Positions 42,513 through 49,889 of a stretch of 64,000 bases of DNA are shown piece after piece. A program made the position numbers and the translations under genes. The DNA is taken from assembly GCF_014200395.1 (NCBI RefSeq), contig NZ_JACHBS010000001.1, positions 992,001 through 1,056,000 on the forward strand, written 5' to 3'. Every line of letters starts with the position of its first letter. Position 1 is the first letter of the stretch. The DNA comes from Microcella frigidaquae. GTDB lineage: Bacteria; Actinomycetota; Actinomycetes; Actinomycetales; Microbacteriaceae. The notes beneath the pieces are model-generated. The model ran no database searches, was not told the DNA's origin, and was given only the letters and a program-made list of their open reading frames with translations.

Positions 42513-43352
42513 ATGACCACGATCTCCGCATCCATCGCCGTCACCGTCGTCGGCGGGCCCACCGCCCTGCTCGAGTGGGCGGGGCTGCGTCTGCTGCTCG
42601 ATCCGACATTCGATGAGCCGCGGCGGTACGGCGACGAGCCCGATGCGCTCGAGAAGACGGCGCCGCCCGCGGTAGCCGCCGCCGACCTCGGGCACATCGA
42701 CGCCGCCCTGGTGTCGCACCACCACCACGAAGACAACCTCGACCTCGCGGGCCGCGACCTCGCGATCTCCCTGCCGCTCGTGGTCACGACGGCCGCCGGC
42801 GCGCGCGACCTCGCGGCGCGCGGCGGCACGGCCCGCGTGATCGGGCTCGACGACGACGAGGCGATCACGCTCGACGACCCGACCGTCGTGGGGTCGGCCG
42901 TCGCCGACCGCGCACCCGAAGGCGCTCGACTCATCGCGCTGCCCGCGCAGCACGGCCCCGATCAGTGGGCCGAGAGGCTCGGGCCCGTGTGCGGCTTTCT
43001 GCTGCACGCCCCCGGGCAGCCGACCGTCTACGTCTCGGGCGACAACTCGGAGGTCACGGTCGTCGAGGCGGTCGCCGCCCGCTATGGGCACGTGGATGCG
43101 GCGCTCCTGTTCGCCGGAGCCGCCCGCGTCGATGACATCGACGCACCCCTCACCCTCACGGCCGAGCGCGCGCGGGCCGCGGCGCTCGCGCTCGGTGCAC
43201 GGCGGGTCGTGGGGCTGCACGTGGACCAGTGGACGCACTTCAGCGAGGGCCGCGACGCCCTCGAGCGCGAGTTCGCCGGGCTCAACTCGTCCGCGGGCGG
43301 GCCGCTGCTCGCCGCCACACCCCTGGGCGTGCGCACCGAGGTCGCGCTCTAG
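42513..43352 (+). CDS. MBL-fold metallohydrolase, UlaG/lactonase-like
   Basis: 279-residue member of the metallo-beta-lactamase superfamily. Features are VTVVGGPTALLEWAGLRLLL with LDPTFDEP, the metal motif LVSHHHHEDNLDLAGRDL (HxHxxD-like with Asn following), ALPAQHGPDQWAERLGPVCG, VYVSGDNSEVTVVEAVA and a final GLHVDQWTHFSEG. The central loop differs from the classical HxHxDH by Glu-Asp-Asn. It is probably a lactonase or esterase-like hydrolase; substrate unknown. Confidence 0.85.
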   Translation: MTTISASIAVTVVGGPTALLEWAGLRLLLDPTFDEPRRYGDEPDALEKTAPPAVAAADLGHIDAALVSHHHHEDNLDLAGRDLAISLPLVVTTAAGARDLAARGGTARVIGLDDDEAITLDDPTVVGSAVADRAPEGARLIALPAQHGPDQWAERLGPVCGFLLHAPGQPTVYVSGDNSEVTVVEAVAARYGHVDAALLFAGAARVDDIDAPLTLTAERARAAALALGARRVVGLHVDQWTHFSEGRDALEREFAGLNSSAGGPLLAATPLGVRTEVAL

Positions 43353-43494
43353 CGCGAGCCCGCATCCCGCCGCCGTCGGCTCGCCATCACGGCGAGGCGA
43401 CGCGCGGGACGGCGAAGAGCGCGCCGCCCATGCCGGGTGCTGCGTGCCTCGCCGAGCGCGTGGCGAGACGCTGCGCACTCATTCGGCTGGCTGT

Positions 43495-43553
43495 CCTTCC
43501 AGAACTGCGGATCGACCTGAACCGTGTTCATTCGCATCCGCAGTTCTGGAAGG
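43495..43553. repeat. Intergenic inverted repeat, family R3
   Basis: Perfect 18-bp arms, CCTTCCAGAACTGCGGAT (43495-43512) and its reverse complement (43536-43553), with a 23-bp spacer, between two convergent genes. Only one copy is in the window, but its layout matches R1. Confidence 0.8.
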
Positions 43554-43571
43554 GGCTATCTCCCTGACCCG

Positions 43572-44006
43572 TCACGGGTGCTCGGTGGGCGACGAACCAG
43601 CCACCCGGCGGAGGCGAACCCCCGAGTTCAGATAGGCCACGCCGACGAGCAGCCACGCTGTGAAGGAGATCACGTCCTCGGCAAGGCTGTACTCGCTGGC
43701 CGGTGCAGTGATCAGGTAGATCACGAGAACACCACCAACGGCAGTAGCGACTCCGAGACTCCAACGATGCCTCCCCGTGAACTGCCACCAGGGTCGAGGC
43801 TCAGCGCTTTCACCGGCCACTCGGAAGACACGCGCGCCGACGATGAGGAACACGAGAGTCACGAATATGCCCACCGACAGCGCGAGTTCAGCGCTCGAAC
43901 CGGCGGCGAGGACCACTACCTCTACGGGCCACCCCGCGAGCAGACCGATGACGACGAAGAGGGCCTTGGCCCACCACGCCGTGATGCGCCACGGCCGCCA
44001 GGACAC
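43572..44006 (-). CDS. Small polytopic membrane protein
   Basis: 144 residues with about four hydrophobic helices (AKALFVVIGLLAGWPVEVVV, LALSVGIFVTLVFLIVGARV, LGVATAVGGVLVIYLITAPA, ISFTAWLLVGVAYLNSGVRL). Not recognised. The GTG start has GAGG six bases upstream and lies 9 bp after the aldo/keto reductase stop, so it is the last gene of the prp operon or a short separate unit. Codon use is a little less extreme than that of its neighbours. Confidence 0.7.
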   Translation of the reverse strand: MSWRPWRITAWWAKALFVVIGLLAGWPVEVVVLAAGSSAELALSVGIFVTLVFLIVGARVFRVAGESAEPRPWWQFTGRHRWSLGVATAVGGVLVIYLITAPASEYSLAEDVISFTAWLLVGVAYLNSGVRLRRVAGSSPTEHP

Positions 44007-44015
44007 CGCGAACCT

Positions 44016-44858
44016 CTAGAAGTCGGTGTTGAGCGGGTGCGCACCCACGCGCTGGTCGCGGTCGCAGGCTGCGATCGTCGCCATCTCGTCGGCCGACAGC
44101 TCGAAGTCGAAGACGTCGGCGTTCTCGATGAGCCGCTCGCGACGAGTCGTCTTCGGGAAGACGATCAGGCCCTCCTGCAGGTGCCAGCGGATCGCGATCT
44201 GCTGCACGCTCTTGCCGTGCCGCTCGGCGATCGCGGCGAAGCCGGGCAGCTCGGCGAGGTCGTAGTTGCCGCTGCCGAGCGGGCTCCACGACTCGGTCAG
44301 GATGCCCCGCTCGGCCTGGAACGCGCGCAGGTCGCGCTGCTGGAAGGCGGGGTGCAGCTCGATCTGGTTGACCACCGGCACGACATCCGTCGCCGCGGCG
44401 AGGTCGTCGAGGTGGGTCTGCAGGAAGTTCGAGACGCCGATCGACCGGGCGAGACCCGCCTCGCGCAGCTCGATGAGGGCCTCCCAGGTCTCGACGTGCT
44501 TGCCGTACTTCGGCGCCGGCCAGTGGATGAGGTAGAGGTCGACCTGCTCGAGGCCCAGACGCTCGAGGCTTGCCTCCAGCGCACCGCGGGCCGTGTCGCG
44601 GCCCTGGTCGCTGTTCCACAGCTTGGTCGTGATGAAGAGTTCGTCGCGCGGCACCCCGCTCGCCGCGATCGCCTTGCCGACGCCCGTCTCGTTCTTGTAG
44701 ACGCGCGCGGTGTCGATGTGGCGGTAGCCGACCTCGATCGCCTCGCCGACGACGCGCTCGGCCTCGGCATCGTCGACCTGCCAGACCCCCAGCCCGAACT
44801 GCGGGATGCGGTGGCCGTCGTGCAGGGTCAGGAAGGGAGTCGGGATCGCGTCAGTCAT
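44016..44858 (-). CDS. Aldo/keto reductase
   Basis: 280-residue NADPH-dependent reductase with a TIM barrel. The catalytic tetrad is visible: Asp49 and Tyr54 in GYRHIDTARVYKNE, Lys78 in LFITTKLW, His111 in VDLYLIHWP. The coenzyme loop includes IPQFGLGVWQVDD and the late FPKTTRRERLIENADVFDF. It is similar to 2,5-diketo-gluconate reductase-type AKR5 proteins, though the substrate cannot be told. Its start is 23 bp after prpC, so it may be co-transcribed with the methylcitrate genes. Confidence 0.92.
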   Translation of the reverse strand: MTDAIPTPFLTLHDGHRIPQFGLGVWQVDDAEAERVVGEAIEVGYRHIDTARVYKNETGVGKAIAASGVPRDELFITTKLWNSDQGRDTARGALEASLERLGLEQVDLYLIHWPAPKYGKHVETWEALIELREAGLARSIGVSNFLQTHLDDLAAATDVVPVVNQIELHPAFQQRDLRAFQAERGILTESWSPLGSGNYDLAELPGFAAIAERHGKSVQQIAIRWHLQEGLIVFPKTTRRERLIENADVFDFELSADEMATIAACDRDQRVGAHPLNTDF

Positions 44859-44881
44859 GACCCCATTCTCCCCCACCCCGC

Positions 44882-46012
44882 TCAGTCGCGGCTGGGCACC
44901 GCGCGCTCGTCGGGCCCGGTGTACAGGCTCAGCGGGCGGATGAGGGCGTTCGCGGCGAGCTGCTCGCGCACGTGCGCCGTCCAGCCCGTCACGCGGGCGG
45001 CGATGAACAGCGGCGTGAAGATCTCGGTCTCGAAGCCCATGAGGTCGTAGGCCGGGCCCGACGGGTAGTCGAGGTTCGGCTTGATGCCCTTCGCCTCGTC
45101 CATCGCCCGCTCGAGCGCGTCGTAGAGGTCGAGCACCTCCGGTCGCTCGTAGTGCGCGACGAGGGTCTCGAGCGCGGCCTTCATCGTCGGAACGCGCGAG
45201 TCGCCGTTCTTGTAGACCCGGTGCCCGAAGCCCATGATCTTGCGCTTCGCGGCGAGGGCGTCGGCGAGCCACCCGGTCGCCGCATCCGCTGTGCCGACCT
45301 CGCGGAAGACGTGCATGACCGCCTCGTTCGCGCCGCCGTGCAGGGGGCCCTTGAGCGCGCCGATCGCACCCGTCACCGCCGAGTAGACGTCGCTCAGGGT
45401 CGAGGCGATCACGCGGGCCGTGAAGGTCGACGCGTTGAACGAGTGCTCGGCGTACAGGATCATCGACACGTCGAAGGCGTTCACGACGACCAGCTCGGGC
45501 ACCTCGCCGAAGGTCATGTGCAGGAAGTTCGCCGAGTAGCCGAGGTCGTCGCGCGGCTCGACGAGCTCCTGGTCGCGCATCCGCCGCTGGGCGTAGGCGA
45601 CGATCGCGGGCAGCTGCGCCCACATCCGGATGCTGCGCTCGAGCGTCAGGTCGCCGTCGATCCACGTGCCGTCGGTCGTGAGCGACTCGTCGAGCGCGCC
45701 GAGCACGCTCACGGCGGTGCGCACGACGTCCATGGGGTGCGCGCTCAGCGGCAGCGCATCCATCGCGTCTTTCACCGTGGGGTTCAGGTGCCGCAGCGAG
45801 CGCTCGAGCGTCTCGAACTCGGCGAGCTGCTGCGCGTTCGGCAGCTCGCCGTGCCACAGCAGGTAGGCGACCTCCTCGGCCGTGCAGCGCTCGGCGAGCT
45901 GCTGCACGGGGTACCCGCGGTACAGCAGCGAGTTCGTGTCGGGGTTGACCTTCGAGATCGCCGTGACGTCGACGACGACGCCGGCCAGGCCCTTCTTGAT
46001 GTCGTCGAGCAT
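44882..46012 (-). CDS. prpC: 2-methylcitrate synthase / citrate synthase family protein
   Basis: Condenses propionyl-CoA with oxaloacetate. The 376-residue protein shows the citrate synthase fold with ITKVNPDTN-like NPDTNSLLYRGYPVQQLAE, LYAEHSFNASTFTARVIAST, LKGPLHGGANEAVMHVFREV, MGFGHRVYKNGDSRV and PLFIAARVTGWTAHVREQ. Its identity as the methylcitrate enzyme rests on its operon with prpD and prpB. AAGGAG lies six bases before the ATG. Confidence 0.94.
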   Translation of the reverse strand: MLDDIKKGLAGVVVDVTAISKVNPDTNSLLYRGYPVQQLAERCTAEEVAYLLWHGELPNAQQLAEFETLERSLRHLNPTVKDAMDALPLSAHPMDVVRTAVSVLGALDESLTTDGTWIDGDLTLERSIRMWAQLPAIVAYAQRRMRDQELVEPRDDLGYSANFLHMTFGEVPELVVVNAFDVSMILYAEHSFNASTFTARVIASTLSDVYSAVTGAIGALKGPLHGGANEAVMHVFREVGTADAATGWLADALAAKRKIMGFGHRVYKNGDSRVPTMKAALETLVAHYERPEVLDLYDALERAMDEAKGIKPNLDYPSGPAYDLMGFETEIFTPLFIAARVTGWTAHVREQLAANALIRPLSLYTGPDERAVPSRD

Positions 46013-46029
46013 GTCGGTCTCCTTGTGGG

Positions 46030-46926
46030 TCAGCGGCCGGTGTACGTGAAGATGTCCGAATCGAAGGCGTTGTACGCCTCGTAGTCGAGCAGCTCGTAGA
46101 GCCTGCCTCGAGTCTGCATGCCCGCGACCTCGCCGTCGAGGGTTCCGGTCGATTGCAGGGTGTCGAGCGCCCGCTCGATCGCGCCGAACGCGATGCGCAG
46201 CAGCGAAACGGGGTGGATCACGAGGTTGACGCCGACGTCGGCGAGCTGCTGGTGGGTGAACAGCTCGCTCTTGCCGAACTCGGTCATGTTGGCGAGGATC
46301 GGCACGCTCACGGCCTTCCTCATCTGCTCGAACTCCGCGAGCGTGCCCATCGCCTCGGGGAAGATCGCGTCGGCGCCGGCGGCCTCGAGGGCCTTCGCGC
46401 GGTCGATCGCGGCATCCATTCCCTCGACGCCGCGGATGTCGGTGCGCGCCATGATCACGAGGTCGGGATCGCGGCGCGCATCCACCGCCGCGCGGATGCG
46501 CTTGACCGCCGTGTCCAGGTCGACGACCGCCTTGCCGTCGAGATGCCCGCAGCGCTTGGGGTTGACCTGGTCTTCGAGGTGCAGGCCCGCGACCCCCGCG
46601 TCTTCGAGCTCGTGCACCGTGCGGGCCACGTTCATGGGCTCGCCGAATCCGGTGTCGGCGTCGACGAGGGTCGGCAGGTCGCTCATCCGACTGATCTGGT
46701 GGGCGCGGTGGGCGACCTCGCTGAGCGTCGTGAGCCCGATGTCGGGCAGTCCGAGCTCGGCGGCCATGACGGCGCCCGAGATGTAGGCGCCGTCGAAGCC
46801 CTTGTCGGCGATCAGGCGGATGCTGAGCGGCGTGAACGCGCCCGGGAACACCTGCAGGCGCCCGCTCGCGAGCCCCGCGCGGAACGCCTGGCGGCGCTGG
46901 CTCGGCGTGGTGGTGGTGGAGAGCAT
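46030..46926 (-). CDS. prpB: Methylisocitrate lyase
   Basis: Splits 2-methylisocitrate into pyruvate and succinate. The 298-residue isocitrate-lyase/PEP-mutase superfamily member has FDGAYISGAVMAAELGLPD, LVDADTGFGEPMNVARTVHE, LHLEDQVNPKRCGHLDGKAV (with the catalytic KRCGHLDGK loop), MARTDIRGVEGMDAAIDRAK and DAIFPEAMGTLAEFEQMRK. The start shares an A with the prpD stop (TGATG), so the two are translationally coupled. Confidence 0.96.
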   Translation of the reverse strand: MLSTTTTPSQRRQAFRAGLASGRLQVFPGAFTPLSIRLIADKGFDGAYISGAVMAAELGLPDIGLTTLSEVAHRAHQISRMSDLPTLVDADTGFGEPMNVARTVHELEDAGVAGLHLEDQVNPKRCGHLDGKAVVDLDTAVKRIRAAVDARRDPDLVIMARTDIRGVEGMDAAIDRAKALEAAGADAIFPEAMGTLAEFEQMRKAVSVPILANMTEFGKSELFTHQQLADVGVNLVIHPVSLLRIAFGAIERALDTLQSTGTLDGEVAGMQTRGRLYELLDYEAYNAFDSDIFTYTGR

Positions 46927-48437
46927 CAGTAGAGTCCCTTCGGGGCGGCGGGCAGTGGCCGGGCGGCTGTCACGGTGAGGCCGCCGAGCTCAGCCGGGCT
47001 GAGCTCGGGCAGGCGTTGGGCGACATCGAGGAAGCGGTCGATCTCGTCGGGGCTCAGGATGCCCTCCGCGAGCATCCGGAACTTGCCCACGTACTCGGCG
47101 CGACCGAAGGGCCGCGCGCCCAGGGGGTGCGCGTCGGCGACAGCGATCTCGTCGACGACGCGCGTGCCATCGGTCAGCTCGATCTCGATGCGGCCGCCGA
47201 ACGCCTTCTCGCGCAGGTCGAGGGAGTGGTAGCGGCGCGTCCACTCGGCGTCTTCGGTCGTCGTGATCTTCTGCCAGAGGGCGACCGTGTCGGGGCGGCC
47301 CGCGCGCTCGGGCGCGTACGAGTCGACGTGGTGCCAGCGCCCGTCTTGCAGCGCGACGGCGACGATGTACGGGATCGAGTGGTCGAGCGTCTCGCGGCTC
47401 GCGGTGGGGTCGTACTTCTGCGGGTCGTTCGCGCCGGAGCCGATGACGTAGTGCGTGTGGTGGCTCGTGTGCAGCACGATGCGCGCGATGTTCGCGGGGT
47501 CGCGCAGCTCGGGGCGCTCGGTACCGAGGCGGCGCGCGAGGTCGATCCAGGCCTGCGCCTGGTACTCGGCGGAGTGCTCCTTCGTGTAGCTGTCGAGGAT
47601 GCCCGTGAGCGGCTGACCGCTGTCCGGCAGCGGAACCTCGTAGCGAGCATCCGGGCCGCTCAGCAGCCAGGCGATGAACCCGTCCTCCCCCTCGTAGATG
47701 GGGCTCGGGCTGGTCTGGCCGCGCATGGCCCGGTCGACGGCTTCGACGGCCATCTTGCCGGCGAAGGCGGGGGCGTGCGCCTTCCAGGTCGAGATCTCGC
47801 CCTTGCGCGACTGCCGTGTGGCGGTCGTCGTGTGCAGGGCCTGGCCGATGGCCTGGAAGATCGTCTCCGTCGGCAGTCGCAGCAGCGTGCCGATGCCGGC
47901 CGCGGCGCTCGGGCCGAGGTGTGCGACGTGGTCGATCTTGTGCTCGTGCAGGCAGATGGCGCGCACGAGGTCGATCTGGATCTCGTAGCCGGTGAGCAGC
48001 CCCTTGAGCAGCTGCGCTCCGTCGGCGCCGGTGTGCTGGGCGACGGCGAGGATCGGCGGGATGTTGTCGCCGGGGTGCGAGTAGTCGGCGGCGAGGAAGG
48101 TGTCGTGGTAGTCGAGCTCGCGCACGGCGACGCCGTTGGCCCAGGCGGCCCACGCGGGGCTGTAGCGGGTGTCGGCGGGCGTGCCGAACACGGTGGCGCC
48201 GGGCGTGTACGGGTGGGCTTCGGCCTGCCCCCGCGCGCTGATGACCGGAGCGCGGTCGAGGCTCGCGACGGCGACGGCGGCGTTGTCGATGACGCGGTTG
48301 ATGACCATGTCGACGGCCTGCTGGTCGAGGGGTCGGTCTTGCTCGGCGGCGAGCGCCGCGAGCTTGCCGGCGAGCTGGTCGGCGGCGGCGAGGGGCTCGC
48401 TGCTCTTGTAGGTGCGCACGGTGTGGGTGGTCGTCAT
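46926..48437 (-). CDS. prpD: 2-methylcitrate dehydratase PrpD (MmgE/PrpD family)
   Basis: Dehydrates 2-methylcitrate without an iron-sulfur cluster. The 503-residue protein contains [60 protein letters not shown], and late [20 protein letters not shown] and [19 protein letters not shown]. The family matches well over its whole length. The ATG overlaps the GntR regulator stop by 4 bases, making regulator and enzyme parts of one operon. Confidence 0.95.
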   Translation of the reverse strand: MTTTHTVRTYKSSEPLAAADQLAGKLAALAAEQDRPLDQQAVDMVINRVIDNAAVAVASLDRAPVISARGQAEAHPYTPGATVFGTPADTRYSPAWAAWANGVAVRELDYHDTFLAADYSHPGDNIPPILAVAQHTGADGAQLLKGLLTGYEIQIDLVRAICLHEHKIDHVAHLGPSAAAGIGTLLRLPTETIFQAIGQALHTTTATRQSRKGEISTWKAHAPAFAGKMAVEAVDRAMRGQTSPSPIYEGEDGFIAWLLSGPDARYEVPLPDSGQPLTGILDSYTKEHSAEYQAQAWIDLARRLGTERPELRDPANIARIVLHTSHHTHYVIGSGANDPQKYDPTASRETLDHSIPYIVAVALQDGRWHHVDSYAPERAGRPDTVALWQKITTTEDAEWTRRYHSLDLREKAFGGRIEIELTDGTRVVDEIAVADAHPLGARPFGRAEYVGKFRMLAEGILSPDEIDRFLDVAQRLPELSPAELGGLTVTAARPLPAAPKGLY

Positions 48438-49219
48438 GGTCGCTCTTTCGTGTCGTCGCCGCTGCGCGGCAGGTGGGCGTGGATGCTCGTGAGGGCTTCG
48501 TGCAGGTGCAGCCGGGTCGCGGCGGCCGCGCGTTCGGGGTCGCCGTCGGCGATGGCGCGGGCGATGGAGCCGTGCTCGGCGGCGCTGCGCGCCAGGCGGT
48601 CGTCGTCGTCGCGGGCGAGGCGGCGAACGCGCGCGAGGTGCACGCGCGTGCTCTGGATCGCCGTCGCGAGGTAGGGGCTGCCGCTCAGGCTCTCGTCGAG
48701 CGCAGCGTCGAACTCGGCGACGAGGGCGTAGTAGCCGTGGCGCTGCGGGTCGTCGGCCGCGAGGGTCGTCGCATCGACGGCCGCGAAGCGCGCGGCGAGC
48801 TCGGCGAACCGCGCCCGCGCCGCGTCGCCACCCGACTCTGCGTCGCCACCCGACACTGCCCCGCCACCCGACACTGCCCCGCCACCCGACACTGCCCCGC
48901 CACCCCACACTGCCCCGGTGGCTCGCTCTCCCACCCGCCGCGCCGCGAGCCGGGCGGCCTGCTCGTCGAGCGCGGCGCGCAGCTCGAACAGCGCGGTGAC
49001 GTCATCAGGCTCGATCTCGCTGACGACGAGCGTGCGGGGGCCGCGCTCGGTCGCAAGCCCGGCGGCGATGAGGCGGGCGAAGGCCTCGCGCACAGGGGTG
49101 CGACTCACTCCAAGCCGCGCGGCCTGCTCGACCTCGGTGAGCGGGGCACCTGGCGCGAGCTCGCCGTCGACGATCGCCGCCCGGAGGGCGTCGAACGCGC
49201 GATCGGCGGCCGTGCTCAT
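48434..49219 (-). CDS. GntR-family regulator (FCD type), likely regulator of the prp operon
   Basis: 261 residues. N-terminal winged helix (about 1-72: [60 protein letters not shown]) and C-terminal FCD ligand domain (about 76-255: [59 protein letters not shown]). A Gly/Ala/Val/Ser/Asp-rich stretch encoded by five 18-bp tandem repeats is inserted in the FCD domain at about residues 102-132, an unusual place. ATG at 49219 is followed by a palindrome upstream. As the first gene of the prp operon it probably senses a methylcitrate-cycle intermediate (inference). Confidence 0.9.
   Translation of the reverse strand: MSTAADRAFDALRAAIVDGELAPGAPLTEVEQAARLGVSRTPVREAFARLIAAGLATERGPRTLVVSEIEPDDVTALFELRAALDEQAARLAARRVGERATGAVWGGGAVSGGGAVSGGGAVSGGDAESGGDAARARFAELAARFAAVDATTLAADDPQRHGYYALVAEFDAALDESLSGSPYLATAIQSTRVHLARVRRLARDDDDRLARSAAEHGSIARAIADGDPERAAAATRLHLHEALTSIHAHLPRSGDDTKERP
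48825..48914. repeat. Coding minisatellite, 5 x 18 bp
   Basis: Five consecutive 18-bp units at 48825, 48843, 48861, 48879 and 48897; the middle copies are identical (CCGCCACCCGACACTGCC) and the outer ones have one to four changes. In frame they add the peptide repeat SGGGAV in the GntR regulator. Confidence 0.9.
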
Positions 49220-49224
49220 CCCCT

Positions 49225-49238
49225 CAATGTATACATTG
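49225..49238. promoter_or_regulatory. Palindromic operator of the GntR/prp operon
   Basis: CAATGTATACATTG is a perfect 14-bp palindrome 5 bp before the GntR ATG; its TGTATACA core is typical of FCD-type GntR operators, and TATACA within it can serve as the -10 box. A second GTATAC core is at 49281-49286. Confidence 0.7.
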
Positions 49239-49251
49239 ACCGTCGATAGCG

Positions 49252-49659
49252 CTAGATCGCGCGGATTTCGTGCGTCTTTCGTATACACCAGCATCCACCC
49301 TCGTCGTCCTCGGCGTGCGTGAGAGGGGCCTCGGCGTCGTGCATGTCGATCTCGCGGCCATCCAGGTCGAGCTCGTCGTAGAACGATGGCACGCGCAGCG
49401 CCAGAAGGTGGTCGACGAGGCCTGCGATGGCGCCGATCACGCGCGGACTCAGGCGATAGACGCGGGCGTTCTGATCGATCCGCGTGGTGACGAGGCCGGC
49501 CCGGGCGAGGCGATTGAGATGCTTCGAGATGCCCTCCCTGCCAATCCCGCGCTCGCTCTGCACGGCGTCGGCGATCTGGCCGGCCGCATGCTCACCGCTC
49601 GCCAGGATCTCGATGATGCGCCACCGAACCGGGTGGGCGAGCAGAAAGAGAGTTTCCAT
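49252..49659 (-). CDS. ArsR-like winged-helix regulator
   Basis: 135 residues. METLFLLAHPVRWRIIEILA, the HTH (about 25-60; GREGISKHLNRLARAGLVTT) and the wing ARVYRLSPR give an ArsR/HTH_20-type fold. The C-terminal 50 residues are acidic (FYDELDLDGREIDMHDAEAP) and end with a Cys-Trp-Cys pair (GGCWCIRK), which may be a metal or redox site. The ATG at 49659 starts the family similarity; the upstream frame runs through palindromic DNA. It precedes the GntR gene by 32 bp on the same strand, so the two may be co-transcribed. Confidence 0.85.
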   Translation of the reverse strand: METLFLLAHPVRWRIIEILASGEHAAGQIADAVQSERGIGREGISKHLNRLARAGLVTTRIDQNARVYRLSPRVIGAIAGLVDHLLALRVPSFYDELDLDGREIDMHDAEAPLTHAEDDEGGCWCIRKTHEIRAI

Positions 49660-49663
49660 TTCT

Positions 49664-49705
49664 GCAATGTGCCTCTCGCGGCACGTGCCGCGGGAGGCAC
49701 ATTGC
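49664..49705. repeat. Palindrome, family R2, copy 2
   Basis: A 42-bp palindrome with one mismatch: arm GCAATGTGCCTCTCGCGGCA and its complement, with the same GGCACGTGCC core as the copy at 37434-37479. It ends 5 bp before the ArsR-like ATG, overlapping its promoter. Confidence 0.85.
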
Positions 49706-49820
49706 GAAATCGAGGATGTCGAACCCCACGGCGCGGTCGGGAAGGAGCGGTGAGGCGACAGGAAGAGAAGCGGGCCGAGGCGCGGGCTGAGGCGCGGGCA
49801 GGGCCCGGCGGGAGGCAAGC

Positions 49821-49872
49821 GCGGGGGCGGGCGGGAGCGCGGGGGCGGGCGGGAGCACGGGGGTGGGCGGCG
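49821..49872. repeat. G-rich 18-bp tandem repeat upstream of hrpA
   Basis: GCGGGGGCGGGCGGGAGC occurs twice head-to-tail (49821-49838, 49839-49856), followed by a degenerate third unit up to 49872, directly before the hrpA -10 box. Runs of three to five G could form a G-quadruplex. Confidence 0.75.
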
Positions 49873-49874
49873 CC

Positions 49875-49880
49875 TAGACT
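49875..49880 (+). promoter_or_regulatory. -10 box of hrpA
   Basis: TAGACT, nine bases before the ATG at 49890; GGAGGG lies in the gap. Confidence 0.45.
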
Positions 49881-49889
49881 GGAGGGCTC

